Source of the DNA: Bacillota bacterium
GTDB lineage: Bacteria; Bacillota; Clostridia; Saccharofermentanales; DTU023
Direction: 5' to 3'
Assembly: GCA_023426575.1 (NCBI GenBank)
Contig: JAFAAL010000027.1
Coordinates: forward strand, 1-7,284
Length of the DNA: 7,284 nucleotides
Part shown: piece after piece, positions 1-6,284 of the stretch
Layout: every line of letters begins with the position of its first letter
Numbering within the stretch: position 1 is the first letter of the stretch
Notes under the pieces: generated by a model
Database searches by the model: none
Seen by the model: only the letters and a program-made list of their open reading frames with translations
What the model was told of the DNA's origin: nothing
Translations under genes and position numbers: made by a program

Positions 1-472
1 GGAGGATGAACGTCGATTGGTTTTAATCAATGAATGTGCAAGAGGAAATCTTCTAACGAAAGATTTAGCTAAGATGCTTTCTCTTTCCCTACGCAAAGCT
101 CAACGCCATAGAAAGAAAGCGTTAGACGCTGGCTCTTCCCTTCCTTGCCTGCATGGCAATCGTAGTCGTAAACCATTCAATGCTTTAAATCCTCAGTTGA
201 AAATAAGAAATTATTAAACTCGTCCAAGATGACTACCTTATGTTCTCCCTAGCAAAAACGTTTGGGGCGAAAAAATACCTGCACTGAAAAGCAAATCCCT
301 AATTGTCGCTCACAAGGGTATTCTTCCAATACAGGTAAAGGTAGATGACCACATTTGTATCTCTGTCGAACAACTGAGGTCAGCTAGTCAAAGTATAACA
401 CCTTCAAAAGCAAAAAAGAGACCAAGAAAGACCTATATCCCGCCGCCAGGCCACCCATGGAGAAGTAAATAA
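1..472 (+). pseudogene. Degraded ISNCY-like insertion-sequence transposase, cut by the window edge
   Basis: The reading frame is open from the window edge and gives about 71 residues of a helix-turn-helix N-terminus (LAKMLSLSLRKAQRHRKKAL) followed by HGNRSRKPFNALNP, which resembles the DNA-binding end of ISNCY-family transposases. It stops at 215-217. From about 207 the +1 frame continues the likely protein (EIIKLVQDDYLMFSLAKTFG) until a stop near 285, so a frameshift has occurred. The first frame then reopens and ends at 470-472 with RPRKTYIPPPGHPWRSK, like the proline-rich tail of the same family. Intact members are usually above 400 residues; here only about 157 codons of space remain, so the DDE catalytic core is missing. 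The stretch looks more AT-rich than the genes to its right, as expected for acquired DNA. Family assignment is from motif memory and moderately sure; that it is a non-functional remnant is much surer. Confidence 0.68.
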
Positions 473-474
473 AT

Positions 475-494
475 AGGGGCTCTCAGGAGCCCCT
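475..494 (-). terminator. Hairpin between transposase remnant and uppP; probable terminator of the minus-strand operon
   Basis: An 8-bp perfect stem (AGGGGCTC at 475-482 with GAGCCCCT at 487-494) closes a TCAG loop. On the minus strand it lies 59 bases after the uppP stop and is followed by TATTTATTTA, a fairly T-rich tail. On the plus strand it is followed only by TTAAAAAA. It therefore fits best as the end of the minus-strand operon, although a two-way role or an insertion-sequence end structure cannot be excluded. Confidence 0.5.
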
Positions 495-553
495 TAAAAA
501 ACGACATAATCGCTGATCTCCTACATACTTTTGACCGCTGTGAGCTCGATCTA

Positions 554-1450
554 CTAGCTCAATAAGGCGATGACGAGCAGTCCCAATCCTATCCGATAGA
601 GCGCAAAGGGCTGGAAACTATGTTTTTTGACAAAGTTCATGAGGCCCTCTATCGACAGCATAGAGACGAGGAAAGAGGCGATGCAGGCGACGGCGAGCAG
701 GATGATTTCATCGAGATCGGGTCGGTAGCTGAGTTTTAAGACTTCGAGGAGACTAGCTCCTGCCATGGCGGGAACAGCCATGAAGAATGAGAATTCTGCA
801 GCAAGTGGCCGTGCAAGGCCGAGCAGGAGAGCTGCCAGGATGCAGATGCCCGAGCGTGAGGTGCCAGGGAGGGCCGCTGCCAGGACCTGGGCACAGCCGA
901 TGAGGAGGGCCGTGCCGTAGGAAATCTCCGACTCACGGAGCAAGCGGACGGGCGGCTGTTTCAGCTCGACGAGATAGAGTGCGATGCCAAGAAGAATCAG
1001 CATAATGGCGACTGTCAGGGGGGTATAAAGCTTTTCCATGAACCAGTCGGCCCAGAGGAGGCCGAAGATGGCAGCGGGAATAGAGGCGACGATCAGCTTT
1101 AAGATCAGGATCATCCGACTGCGCTCGAGCGCAAAGGGGCCTAGGGGAATGAGGATCTGCCGCTCTGAGAGCTCTTTCTGCCGCTTGATCGGCCAGAGTC
1201 TATTCCAGAAGAGAAAGACGACGGCCAGAACAGCGGCCATTTGAATGATGACGAGGAAGAGTTCTCTCAGGGCTGGATTGAGATCGAGAGGAAGATATTT
1301 CTCCAGGAGGATGAGGTGGCCCGTCGAGGAGACGGGGAGCCATTCCGTAATTCCTTCAACAATGGCATGGATGAGAGCCTTCAAGAAAGACCAGAAGCCA
1401 AGCCCTGAAGTCTCTGCACAGATAGGACAAAGCGCCATAATTATATACAT
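554..1450 (-). CDS. uppP: Undecaprenyl-diphosphatase UppP/BacA
   Basis: This integral membrane enzyme removes a phosphate from undecaprenyl pyrophosphate, regenerating the lipid carrier for peptidoglycan and other wall polymers; family members confer bacitracin resistance when abundant. Both family signatures are present: EGITEWLPVSSTGHLIL at 32-48 (E32 and E36 of the ExxxE motif, S42, H45) and LPGTSRSG at 194-201 with the catalytic-type arginine R199. The C-terminal KKHSFQPFALYRIGLGLLVI is also typical. The protein has 298 residues, slightly long, with several hydrophobic helices. The ATG at 1450 has AGGAGG (1464-1469) 13 bases upstream, a longer gap than usual; M5 (1438) is even farther away, and no better in-frame start exists. 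It is the last gene of the operon, 17 bases after cbiZ. The N-terminus before the first helix is about 15 residues longer than usual and contains CPIC (8-11). Confidence 0.96.
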   Translation of the reverse strand: MYIIMALCPICAETSGLGFWSFLKALIHAIVEGITEWLPVSSTGHLILLEKYLPLDLNPALRELFLVIIQMAAVLAVVFLFWNRLWPIKRQKELSERQILIPLGPFALERSRMILILKLIVASIPAAIFGLLWADWFMEKLYTPLTVAIMLILLGIALYLVELKQPPVRLLRESEISYGTALLIGCAQVLAAALPGTSRSGICILAALLLGLARPLAAEFSFFMAVPAMAGASLLEVLKLSYRPDLDEIILLAVACIASFLVSMLSIEGLMNFVKKHSFQPFALYRIGLGLLVIALLS

Positions 1451-1463
1451 GTAGATGTCTAGA

Positions 1464-1469
1464 CCTCCT
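1464..1469 (-). promoter_or_regulatory. uppP ribosome binding site overlapping the cbiZ stop codon
   Basis: On the minus strand AGGAGG shares its first two bases with the TAG stop of cbiZ (1468-1470). Ribosomes finishing cbiZ would sit directly over the uppP initiation region, which suggests translational coupling. The 13-base spacing to the ATG is long. Confidence 0.7.
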
Positions 1470-2676
1470 AAACAATAGGCTCAAGGCTCATCAAATAAAG
1501 CAAAATCACCTCTAAGAGCTCCTTCATCTCAGAAATCTCGATGGCACGGAGAGGCTGGAGCTGCTCCAGAGGGAGTGTCCTATTGTAGCGCTTCTCGAGG
1601 ACAGTTGCGAGCAGATTCATCGATTCGCGGAAGACTTCACCCCATTCGATGAGGCCATGGCGGTGTCGGTCGAGAAGGTGGAGATAGAGAGTCGTAAAGA
1701 TAATGCTCGCGCTGTCGCTATCGATGGCCCTGAAGCGTCGGCTAAAATCGTCTCCTGCTGCCATAGTCTCTGGCTGAAAGTCATTTCCCTCGCTTTTCAA
1801 GAGATGCCAGAAATCACGCCCGAGCGGACTCTCAGGCCCCCTGAGGGCGAGGCGATAAACTGTCAAAATATCCATCTGGTAACGTGCGATCAGGTGAGCG
1901 ACGCTGTGGGCGTCAGGGGTCGCGTGTCCCGTATTGACGAGGATGGCACGGCGGACGGCTCGCTTCACGGCCTGGGCCAGGACGGCCCCAAATTCAGAAT
2001 GCGTGCCGCAGTCTGTCAGCTCAGGCCCCGCAGGGTCTGAGATCAAGATCACGCCGTCAGTGCCCGAACCCGTGGCGTAGTCGTAAGTCTGAGAGGAGCT
2101 GAGATCGAGTTCGAGGAGAGCGGCGCTCTTGGCCTCCGTGACGGTGATTACTGCCTTGCAGAGTGGGCCGGGAGCGAGCTTTACATTGCTGCTGATGATA
2201 AGGTTAATCGTGCCGATGGGCTGAAATCGGCCCGGCTCGTCGAGTGATTCGCAGTAGGTCCCGGGATCTCCTGCGGCTACGGCATTTCTGGCAACACCCC
2301 CGGTGGCGATGACTTCGACCGCGAGTCCCGACTGCGCGACTGAGGCTGAGACGGCACGCTCGGTCCAGGCGGCTGTCGCCAGGCCCGTATAAGGGGCCTG
2401 GAGCCCAAGTTCCTGGCCGATGAGCTCAAGCTCAGAGCGATAGTCTGGCGCACGCAGCTCACTTTGCCTCGTGAGGGCCTGGAGATTGGCATTAAAGACG
2501 GCTCTCAGATCCTCTCGGATGCCGCCATGGAGGGGACTCGTGCTCACTGTGTGCCGGGGGCCTGTGAAAGTCAGAATGAGGCTGCCGCGGCGCCAGTCAT
2601 AGCGATCGCCGAGGAGACTCGTCTCTCCTATCTTTTCCTCCCAGAGGCAAGAGTCGCGATAGATGGGCTCGGCCAT
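1468..2676 (-). CDS. cbiZ: Adenosylcobinamide amidohydrolase CbiZ with a C-terminal extension
   Basis: CbiZ cleaves the aminopropanol side chain of adenosylcobinamide to give adenosylcobyric acid, letting a cell salvage incomplete or foreign corrinoids. The first ~248 residues carry the family pattern in order: TGGVARNA (125-132) with GD at 136-137, GTIN (155-158), VTEAKSAALLE (179-189), ATGSGTDGV (201-209) and the later C-G-T-H segment (223-226), plus the N-terminal STSPLHGGIRE (45-55). Residues from about 250 to 402 lie outside the recognised family core and match nothing I know; they contain paired leucine-rich helices and a charged centre. The ATG at 2676 lies 3 bases after the stop of the upstream gene. 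Only a weak GAGG lies upstream, so translation is probably coupled. No cobalamin riboswitch consensus was noticed in the operon leader. Function of the core is sure; that of the extension is unknown. Confidence 0.9.
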   Translation of the reverse strand: MAEPIYRDSCLWEEKIGETSLLGDRYDWRRGSLILTFTGPRHTVSTSPLHGGIREDLRAVFNANLQALTRQSELRAPDYRSELELIGQELGLQAPYTGLATAAWTERAVSASVAQSGLAVEVIATGGVARNAVAAGDPGTYCESLDEPGRFQPIGTINLIISSNVKLAPGPLCKAVITVTEAKSAALLELDLSSSQTYDYATGSGTDGVILISDPAGPELTDCGTHSEFGAVLAQAVKRAVRRAILVNTGHATPDAHSVAHLIARYQMDILTVYRLALRGPESPLGRDFWHLLKSEGNDFQPETMAAGDDFSRRFRAIDSDSASIIFTTLYLHLLDRHRHGLIEWGEVFRESMNLLATVLEKRYNRTLPLEQLQPLRAIEISEMKELLEVILLYLMSLEPIV

Positions 2677-2679
2677 GTC

Positions 2680-3318
2680 TCAGCCGTCCAGCCTCTCAAT
2701 GCGGACCTGGCGGATGACGCCATCGACAATGGAGGCGACCGTCAGGACATAGGGCCCCGCCTGATAGCTGGCATTTTCGCTGAGGGGCTGGCCTGTGGCC
2801 TTGGCCAAATGATAGACGAGACCGCCGAGGGTGTGCACTTCATCCTCCTTGGGCAGCTGGATGTGATGCTCGATGCGCAGCTTTTCCAGAGGGATGGCGG
2901 CCGAGTAGATCTGGTCGTAGCGCGCCAACATCCGCTCGTCGTTAAGCAAAAATTTCAGGACGATGAAGATGATGGCCATGGCGACTGAGCCGATGAGAAT
3001 ATCCGTCATGCCCTCCGCATAGACGAGCATTTTACGGGCGATGACAAAGAGGATCAGGGTGAGGAGCGCCTGATTCGAGTGTGTGATCAGCATGACGATG
3101 AGCTCGATCCCCGCGACGAGGAGGAGGGTGTGGCGCAAGAATTCGCTGAAGAGGGTGTAGCTGGCATCTCCCGTGTGCTGTAGGATACGGAGGAGGTAGG
3201 CAAAGAGGTCCGGCATGCTGAGGAGGACGCCGACAACGACGAAGATACAGAGGGCGTACTCGAGAAGGCGGGTGACCCTCGACATATGGGCCAGAATCTT
3301 GCTTTGTGTCTTGTTCAT
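2680..3318 (-). CDS. PsiE-like membrane protein with C-terminal transporter-associated domain
   Basis: This 212-residue protein has four hydrophobic segments at about 21-46, 56-79, 84-100 and 104-125. The pattern LLLVAGIELIVMLITHS (65-81), then FVIARKMLV (91-99) and the glycine-containing fourth helix resembles the phosphate-starvation-inducible PsiE family. Residues about 159-210 (EVHTLGGLVYHLAKATGQPL onward, ending in IRQVRIERL) look like the small transporter-associated domain found at the C-terminus of CorC/HlyC-type proteins and some clostridial PsiE-like proteins. The molecular function of this family is not established. I chose the ATG at 3318 because AGGAGG (3326-3331) sits 7 bases upstream; the frame is open to 3393, but that longer start has no such site and adds a GC-rich, low-quality stretch. 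It is the first gene of the operon with cbiZ and uppP, 3 bases before cbiZ, and is divergent from the transporter operon. Confidence 0.75.
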   Translation of the reverse strand: MNKTQSKILAHMSRVTRLLEYALCIFVVVGVLLSMPDLFAYLLRILQHTGDASYTLFSEFLRHTLLLVAGIELIVMLITHSNQALLTLILFVIARKMLVYAEGMTDILIGSVAMAIIFIVLKFLLNDERMLARYDQIYSAAIPLEKLRIEHHIQLPKEDEVHTLGGLVYHLAKATGQPLSENASYQAGPYVLTVASIVDGVIRQVRIERLDG

Positions 3319-3325
3319 CTTCAAT

Positions 3326-3331
3326 CCTCCT
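3326..3331 (-). promoter_or_regulatory. Ribosome binding site that fixes the start of the PsiE-like gene
   Basis: Minus-strand AGGAGG is followed by ATTGAAG and the ATG at 3318, an ideal 7-base spacing. It decides against the upstream in-frame start at 3393. Confidence 0.88.
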
Positions 3332-3351
3332 GCTCGGCTCGCGGGAGGGCC

Positions 3352-3386
3352 GCTGCGAGAAGAGTCGACGGACGGCGCCTCGCAGC
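3352..3386 (-). promoter_or_regulatory. Hairpin in the leader of the PsiE-like operon
   Basis: Perfect 8-bp arms GCTGCGAG (3352-3359) and CTCGCAGC (3379-3386) enclose 19 bases that include the palindrome GTCGAC. In the minus-strand transcript this structure lies 20 bases before the Shine-Dalgarno site. A function is inferred from position only; there is no T-tract, so it is not a simple terminator. Confidence 0.4.
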
Positions 3387-3420
3387 TTTCCACCCGCTCG
3401 GATCTGCGCTTTATTGCTTT

Positions 3421-3444
3421 ATTCTAGCATAGCTCAAAGGTCCT
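3421..3444 (-). promoter_or_regulatory. Candidate promoter of the PsiE-like/cbiZ/uppP operon
   Basis: On the minus strand TAGAAT (3421-3426) is preceded by TGC, making an extended -10 (TGnTAGAAT), close to TATAAT. The -35 is weak (CTTCCA 17 bases upstream, 3444-3449, or TTCCAG at 16), as is common with extended -10 promoters. Transcription would begin near 3414, leaving a leader of roughly 95 bases. Confidence 0.45.
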
Positions 3445-3548
3445 GGAAGCCCGTGCTCAGCTTTTATCTCAAAGATTAAGATAGTGATATTAACGAAGAA
3501 GCTTGCAATTTGAAAGGGTAAATTGTGGACTTTGCATATGGACTTCAC

Positions 3549-3577
3549 TTGTAATTTTGCTCGCGCTCAGCTATATT
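3549..3577 (+). promoter_or_regulatory. Candidate promoter of the ABC importer operon
   Basis: TTGTAA (3549-3554) and TATATT (3572-3577) are separated by exactly 17 bases, matching sigma-70/sigma-A hexamers at 4/6 and 5/6. Transcription would begin near 3584, giving a leader of about 70 bases before the binding-protein gene. Confidence 0.55.
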
Positions 3578-3644
3578 ATCGACATGTGGCGTAAATATGG
3601 AGCGCAGTTCACAAAATTCTCGCACATGTTTACAGCAAAGATTT

Positions 3645-3649
3645 GGAGG
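3645..3649 (+). promoter_or_regulatory. Ribosome binding site fixing the start of the substrate-binding protein
   Basis: GGAGG is followed by AAAGATA and ATG 3657, a 7-base spacing. It places translation at the start of the signal peptide. Confidence 0.88.
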
Positions 3650-3656
3650 AAAGATA

Positions 3657-6176
3657 ATGAAAAAATTTATTGCTCTTTTCTTAGCGATTTTCATGCTCTT
3701 TGGCCTCGTTGCTTGTTCTAAGGATAAGCAGCCAGCCGATGAAGCAGCTACTGAAGTCGTCGACCCAGCCGAAGAAGATGCTGAGGTTGTCGAGGAAGAA
3801 GTCGTTGAGGAAGAAGTTGTTGAAGAAGAGCCAGCCGAGGGCGAAGATGCCGAGGCTGGTGAAGAGGCTGAGGGCGAGGAAGAAATGGCCTTTGGCGATT
3901 ATGAAGACGAGGGCTTCTATACCCTGCAGAGCTTCCTTTCTACGACTCCTGCTAACTGGAACCCTCTGAGCTGGGAAAACGCCGATGACAGTGAGGTTCT
4001 CGCCCTGATCAGCTCTTCTCTCTATGAGTTTGATTTCGATCACAGTTCAGAGAATCTCGAAGAGGGATACGTCATCGTTCCAGAGATGGCGGCAGGTATG
4101 CCAGAAGACTTAACGGCAGATTATGCTGGAGATCCCAAGTGGAACGTTCCTGAAGGCGCCACTGAGGGCTATGTCTACAGAATTCCGCTCAAGGACAATC
4201 TCAAGTGGGATGACGGTACACCCATCAATGCCGACACCTTTATCTATTCAGCACAGCAGCTTCTCGACCCGAGAATGCAGAATAGACGTGCCGACGAGAT
4301 GTATGAGACTGACCGCGTCGTGACCCGTGCCCGCGACTATATCTATCAGGGACTCGAGACGCAAATCTCGCTGATGGACTATGTTGAGAAAAATGATTTC
4401 GAAGATGTCGAAGCCTTCCTCAAGGAGCACGGCGAAGACAGCGCAAAGATCAACTGGGCAGAGACTTTTGGTCAGACTTATAATGCTGAGACGGCTGAGT
4501 GGATTGAGGGTGAGCCCGAGTATGCCGTCGTCGAAGCTGGTATGAACTTTAACGAACTGCGCCAGCTCTTTATCGACAGGCTGACGAATGACGGTATGAG
4601 CGAAGAGGAAGCCCTCGAGGCCTTCTACTCTGGTGCTCAGATCGACTACACCTATCCTGAAGTCTCTTGGGATCAAGTCGGTATCCAGAAAGAAGACGAT
4701 ACCCACATCATCTATTTCTTAGACAGCAAAATTACAGGTATATTCTTCTATATGTACTCAGGAATTCCCCTGGTCAAGGAAGATGTCTTTGAAGAGTGCA
4801 AGGTCGAGAAGGAAGGCGAGGAACTGATTACTACCACTTACAGCACGAAGTTGGAGACCACACCTTCCTATGGTCCCTACAAGCTGACAAAGTTCCAGGA
4901 CGACAAAGTTATTGAATTTGAACGTAATGAAAACTGGTATGGCTATCACGATGGTGAACACAAGGGCAAATACCAGACGGATAAAGTTATTTACACGATC
5001 GTCAAAGAGCCTGCGACCAGACTCCAGATGTTCTTAAAGGGACAGCTCGACACCTATGGTCTCACTGCGGATCAGGTAGCTGATTACCGCGGCTCCGACT
5101 ATATCCTCTACACTCCGAGCTCATTTACGTCCTCCTTGCTCTTGCAAGCAAACAAAGAAGCTCTCGAGGCGAGACAAGAGCCTGGCTTCAACAAGACCAT
5201 CCTAACGGTCAAGGATTTCCGTAAGGCGCTGGCGCTGTCCATCGATCGCGCTGACTTTGCCTCATCTGTCACCGCAAGCTCTGTAGCTGGTTACGGCCTG
5301 CTCAATGATTACTATGTGGCAGATCCAGATACGATGGCCAGATATCGTCACTTTGACGCGGCAAAGCAGACGTTGGTCGATGCCTATGCCATGGAGTATG
5401 GTGAAGGTAAACAATTCGAGACCTTGGACGATGCGCTTGCCGCTTTGACGGGTTACGATCTCGAGCAAGCGCGTGAACTCTTTGATGCGGCTTATGATCA
5501 AGCCATTGAGGAGGGCCTGATGAAGGAGGGCGACAAGGTTCGTCTGACCTATCACGCTGGTGAAGATAACGAAGTGACCCGGAAATACTACAACTACCTC
5601 AAGACGAAGTGGGAAGATGCTGTCAAGGGCACAAAGCTCGAGGGCAAGTTTATCCTCGACTTCGACCCGACAGATGGTTCTGACTTTGGCAACAACTTCA
5701 AGAGAGGGATCTCTGACATGACGATGGCGGGTTGGTCAGGGGCATATATGAACCCCTACTTCCTGATGACGGCCTATCTCGGCGACGATCTGCGCTATGC
5801 CCAATCTTTTGATACCAATCAGAAGCTGACGATTGAGATTGAAGGAAAGGAAATCACGCTGACGCTCAATGGCTGGTATGCCGCAATGAACGGACAGGAT
5901 CCTGAACATCCCTATGGGCCTAATGACACGAGCCTGGAGAACCGCGTGAAGATTCTTGCGGCCATGGAGCGTGTGGTCATGGAAGACTATACGACCAACC
6001 CCATGATCTCGAGCACAAGCGCAAGCCTTAGGTCTCAGAAGATCAATTTCTTGATCGACGGCTACAATCTCTTGATGGGAAGAGGTTCTGGTGTTGACTA
6101 TAGAACCTATAACTTCACAGATGAAGAATGGGAAGCCTACGTCAAAGAAATGGGCGGAGAATTAGACTACAAATAA
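3657..6176 (+). CDS. Oligopeptide-type ABC importer substrate-binding lipoprotein (SBP_bac_5 family, OppA/DppA-like)
   Basis: The protein has 839 residues. It starts with a lipoprotein signal (MKKFIALFLAIFMLFGLVAC; lipobox L17-V18-A19-C20), so C20 should be lipidated and the protein anchored outside the membrane. ATG 3657 is chosen because GGAGG (3645-3649) lies 7 bases upstream; the open frame reaches 3597 but would bury the signal peptide. Residues 21-85 form a very acidic arm with three VVEEE repeats. Family landmarks follow: KWDDGTPINADTFIYSAQQL (183-202), PSYGPYKLTKF (403-413), RNENWYG near 425, and KDFRKALALSIDR (519-531). Typical family members are near 500-600 residues; extra length lies in the acidic arm and in an expanded stretch between about 204 and 336. 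It delivers a captured solute, most likely peptides, to the permease encoded downstream. The exact ligand cannot be read from the sequence. Confidence 0.93.
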   Translation: MKKFIALFLAIFMLFGLVACSKDKQPADEAATEVVDPAEEDAEVVEEEVVEEEVVEEEPAEGEDAEAGEEAEGEEEMAFGDYEDEGFYTLQSFLSTTPANWNPLSWENADDSEVLALISSSLYEFDFDHSSENLEEGYVIVPEMAAGMPEDLTADYAGDPKWNVPEGATEGYVYRIPLKDNLKWDDGTPINADTFIYSAQQLLDPRMQNRRADEMYETDRVVTRARDYIYQGLETQISLMDYVEKNDFEDVEAFLKEHGEDSAKINWAETFGQTYNAETAEWIEGEPEYAVVEAGMNFNELRQLFIDRLTNDGMSEEEALEAFYSGAQIDYTYPEVSWDQVGIQKEDDTHIIYFLDSKITGIFFYMYSGIPLVKEDVFEECKVEKEGEELITTTYSTKLETTPSYGPYKLTKFQDDKVIEFERNENWYGYHDGEHKGKYQTDKVIYTIVKEPATRLQMFLKGQLDTYGLTADQVADYRGSDYILYTPSSFTSSLLLQANKEALEARQEPGFNKTILTVKDFRKALALSIDRADFASSVTASSVAGYGLLNDYYVADPDTMARYRHFDAAKQTLVDAYAMEYGEGKQFETLDDALAALTGYDLEQARELFDAAYDQAIEEGLMKEGDKVRLTYHAGEDNEVTRKYYNYLKTKWEDAVKGTKLEGKFILDFDPTDGSDFGNNFKRGISDMTMAGWSGAYMNPYFLMTAYLGDDLRYAQSFDTNQKLTIEIEGKEITLTLNGWYAAMNGQDPEHPYGPNDTSLENRVKILAAMERVVMEDYTTNPMISSTSASLRSQKINFLIDGYNLLMGRGSGVDYRTYNFTDEEWEAYVKEMGGELDYK
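3786..3830 (+). repeat. Three tandem 15-base repeats coding VVEEE inside the acidic arm
   Basis: Units at 3786-3800, 3801-3815 and 3816-3830 each encode Val-Val-Glu-Glu-Glu (residues 44-58). The DNA units differ only at third codon positions, such as GTC/GTT and GAG/GAA, so they look like an expanded microsatellite-like block kept in frame. Confidence 0.9.
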
Positions 6177-6196
6177 GTCTTAGTTGACAACGGATC

Positions 6197-6229
6197 AAAT
6201 GAAGTGCCGCATCTTGCGGCACTTCATTT
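6197..6229 (+). terminator. Perfect 15-bp hairpin between binding-protein and permease genes; probable partial terminator or mRNA stabiliser
   Basis: AAATGAAGTGCCGCA (6197-6211) and TGCGGCACTTCATTT (6215-6229) are exact complements around a TCT loop. The GC core flanked by A and T runs, followed by CTTGACTATTT, fits a rho-independent terminator with a moderate U-tract. It starts 20 bases after the stop codon of the binding protein and ends 55 bases before the permease start. In this operon type such a hairpin commonly lowers permease expression relative to the binding protein or protects the upstream mRNA. It is symmetric and could work in both directions. Confidence 0.8.
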
Positions 6230-6284
6230 CTTGACTATTTCAAGGAGAGAAATGATCTAGTAGACTCGATTGGAGATTATGTAA

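Larger units (their letters stand above)
3319..3656. other. Divergent intergenic region between the PsiE-like/cbiZ/uppP and ABC importer operons
   Basis: This 338-base stretch has no convincing gene. The left part (3319-3400) is GC-rich and would be the leader of the minus-strand operon, with potential hairpins. The right part (about 3420-3656) is AT-richer and holds candidate promoters in both directions and the leader of the substrate-binding protein gene. No RNA gene or recognised riboswitch consensus was seen. Confidence 0.75.

Noticed and set aside
1657..2040. Plus-strand open frame of 127 codons
   Set aside because: Lies fully antisense within cbiZ and shows no protein motif.
2464..2988. 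Plus-strand open frame of 174 codons
   Set aside because: Antisense to cbiZ and the PsiE-like gene, no ribosome site or family resemblance; it is a by-product of GC-rich coding DNA on the other strand.
3319..3393. Longer start (at 3393) for the PsiE-like protein, adding 25 residues
   Set aside because: The added residues are a low-quality, Ser/Pro-rich stretch without a ribosome site, while AGGAGG sits 7 bases before the internal ATG at 3318.
3510..3538. Alternative plus-strand promoter TTGAAA with a -10 near 3533-3538
   Set aside because: The -10 (TGCATA) is poor at 17-base spacing; the TTGTAA/TATATT pair at 3549-3577 fits better.
3597..3656. Longer start (at 3597) for the substrate-binding protein
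   Set aside because: It would place 20 unrelated residues before a classic lipoprotein signal peptide; GGAGG at 3645-3649 points to ATG 3657.
3681..4043. Minus-strand open frame of 120 codons
   Set aside because: Antisense of the acidic repeat region; its Phe/Leu-rich sequence simply mirrors the Glu codons.
4248..4706. Minus-strand open frame of 152 codons
   Set aside because: Antisense inside the binding-protein gene, with no initiation signal or recognisable motif.
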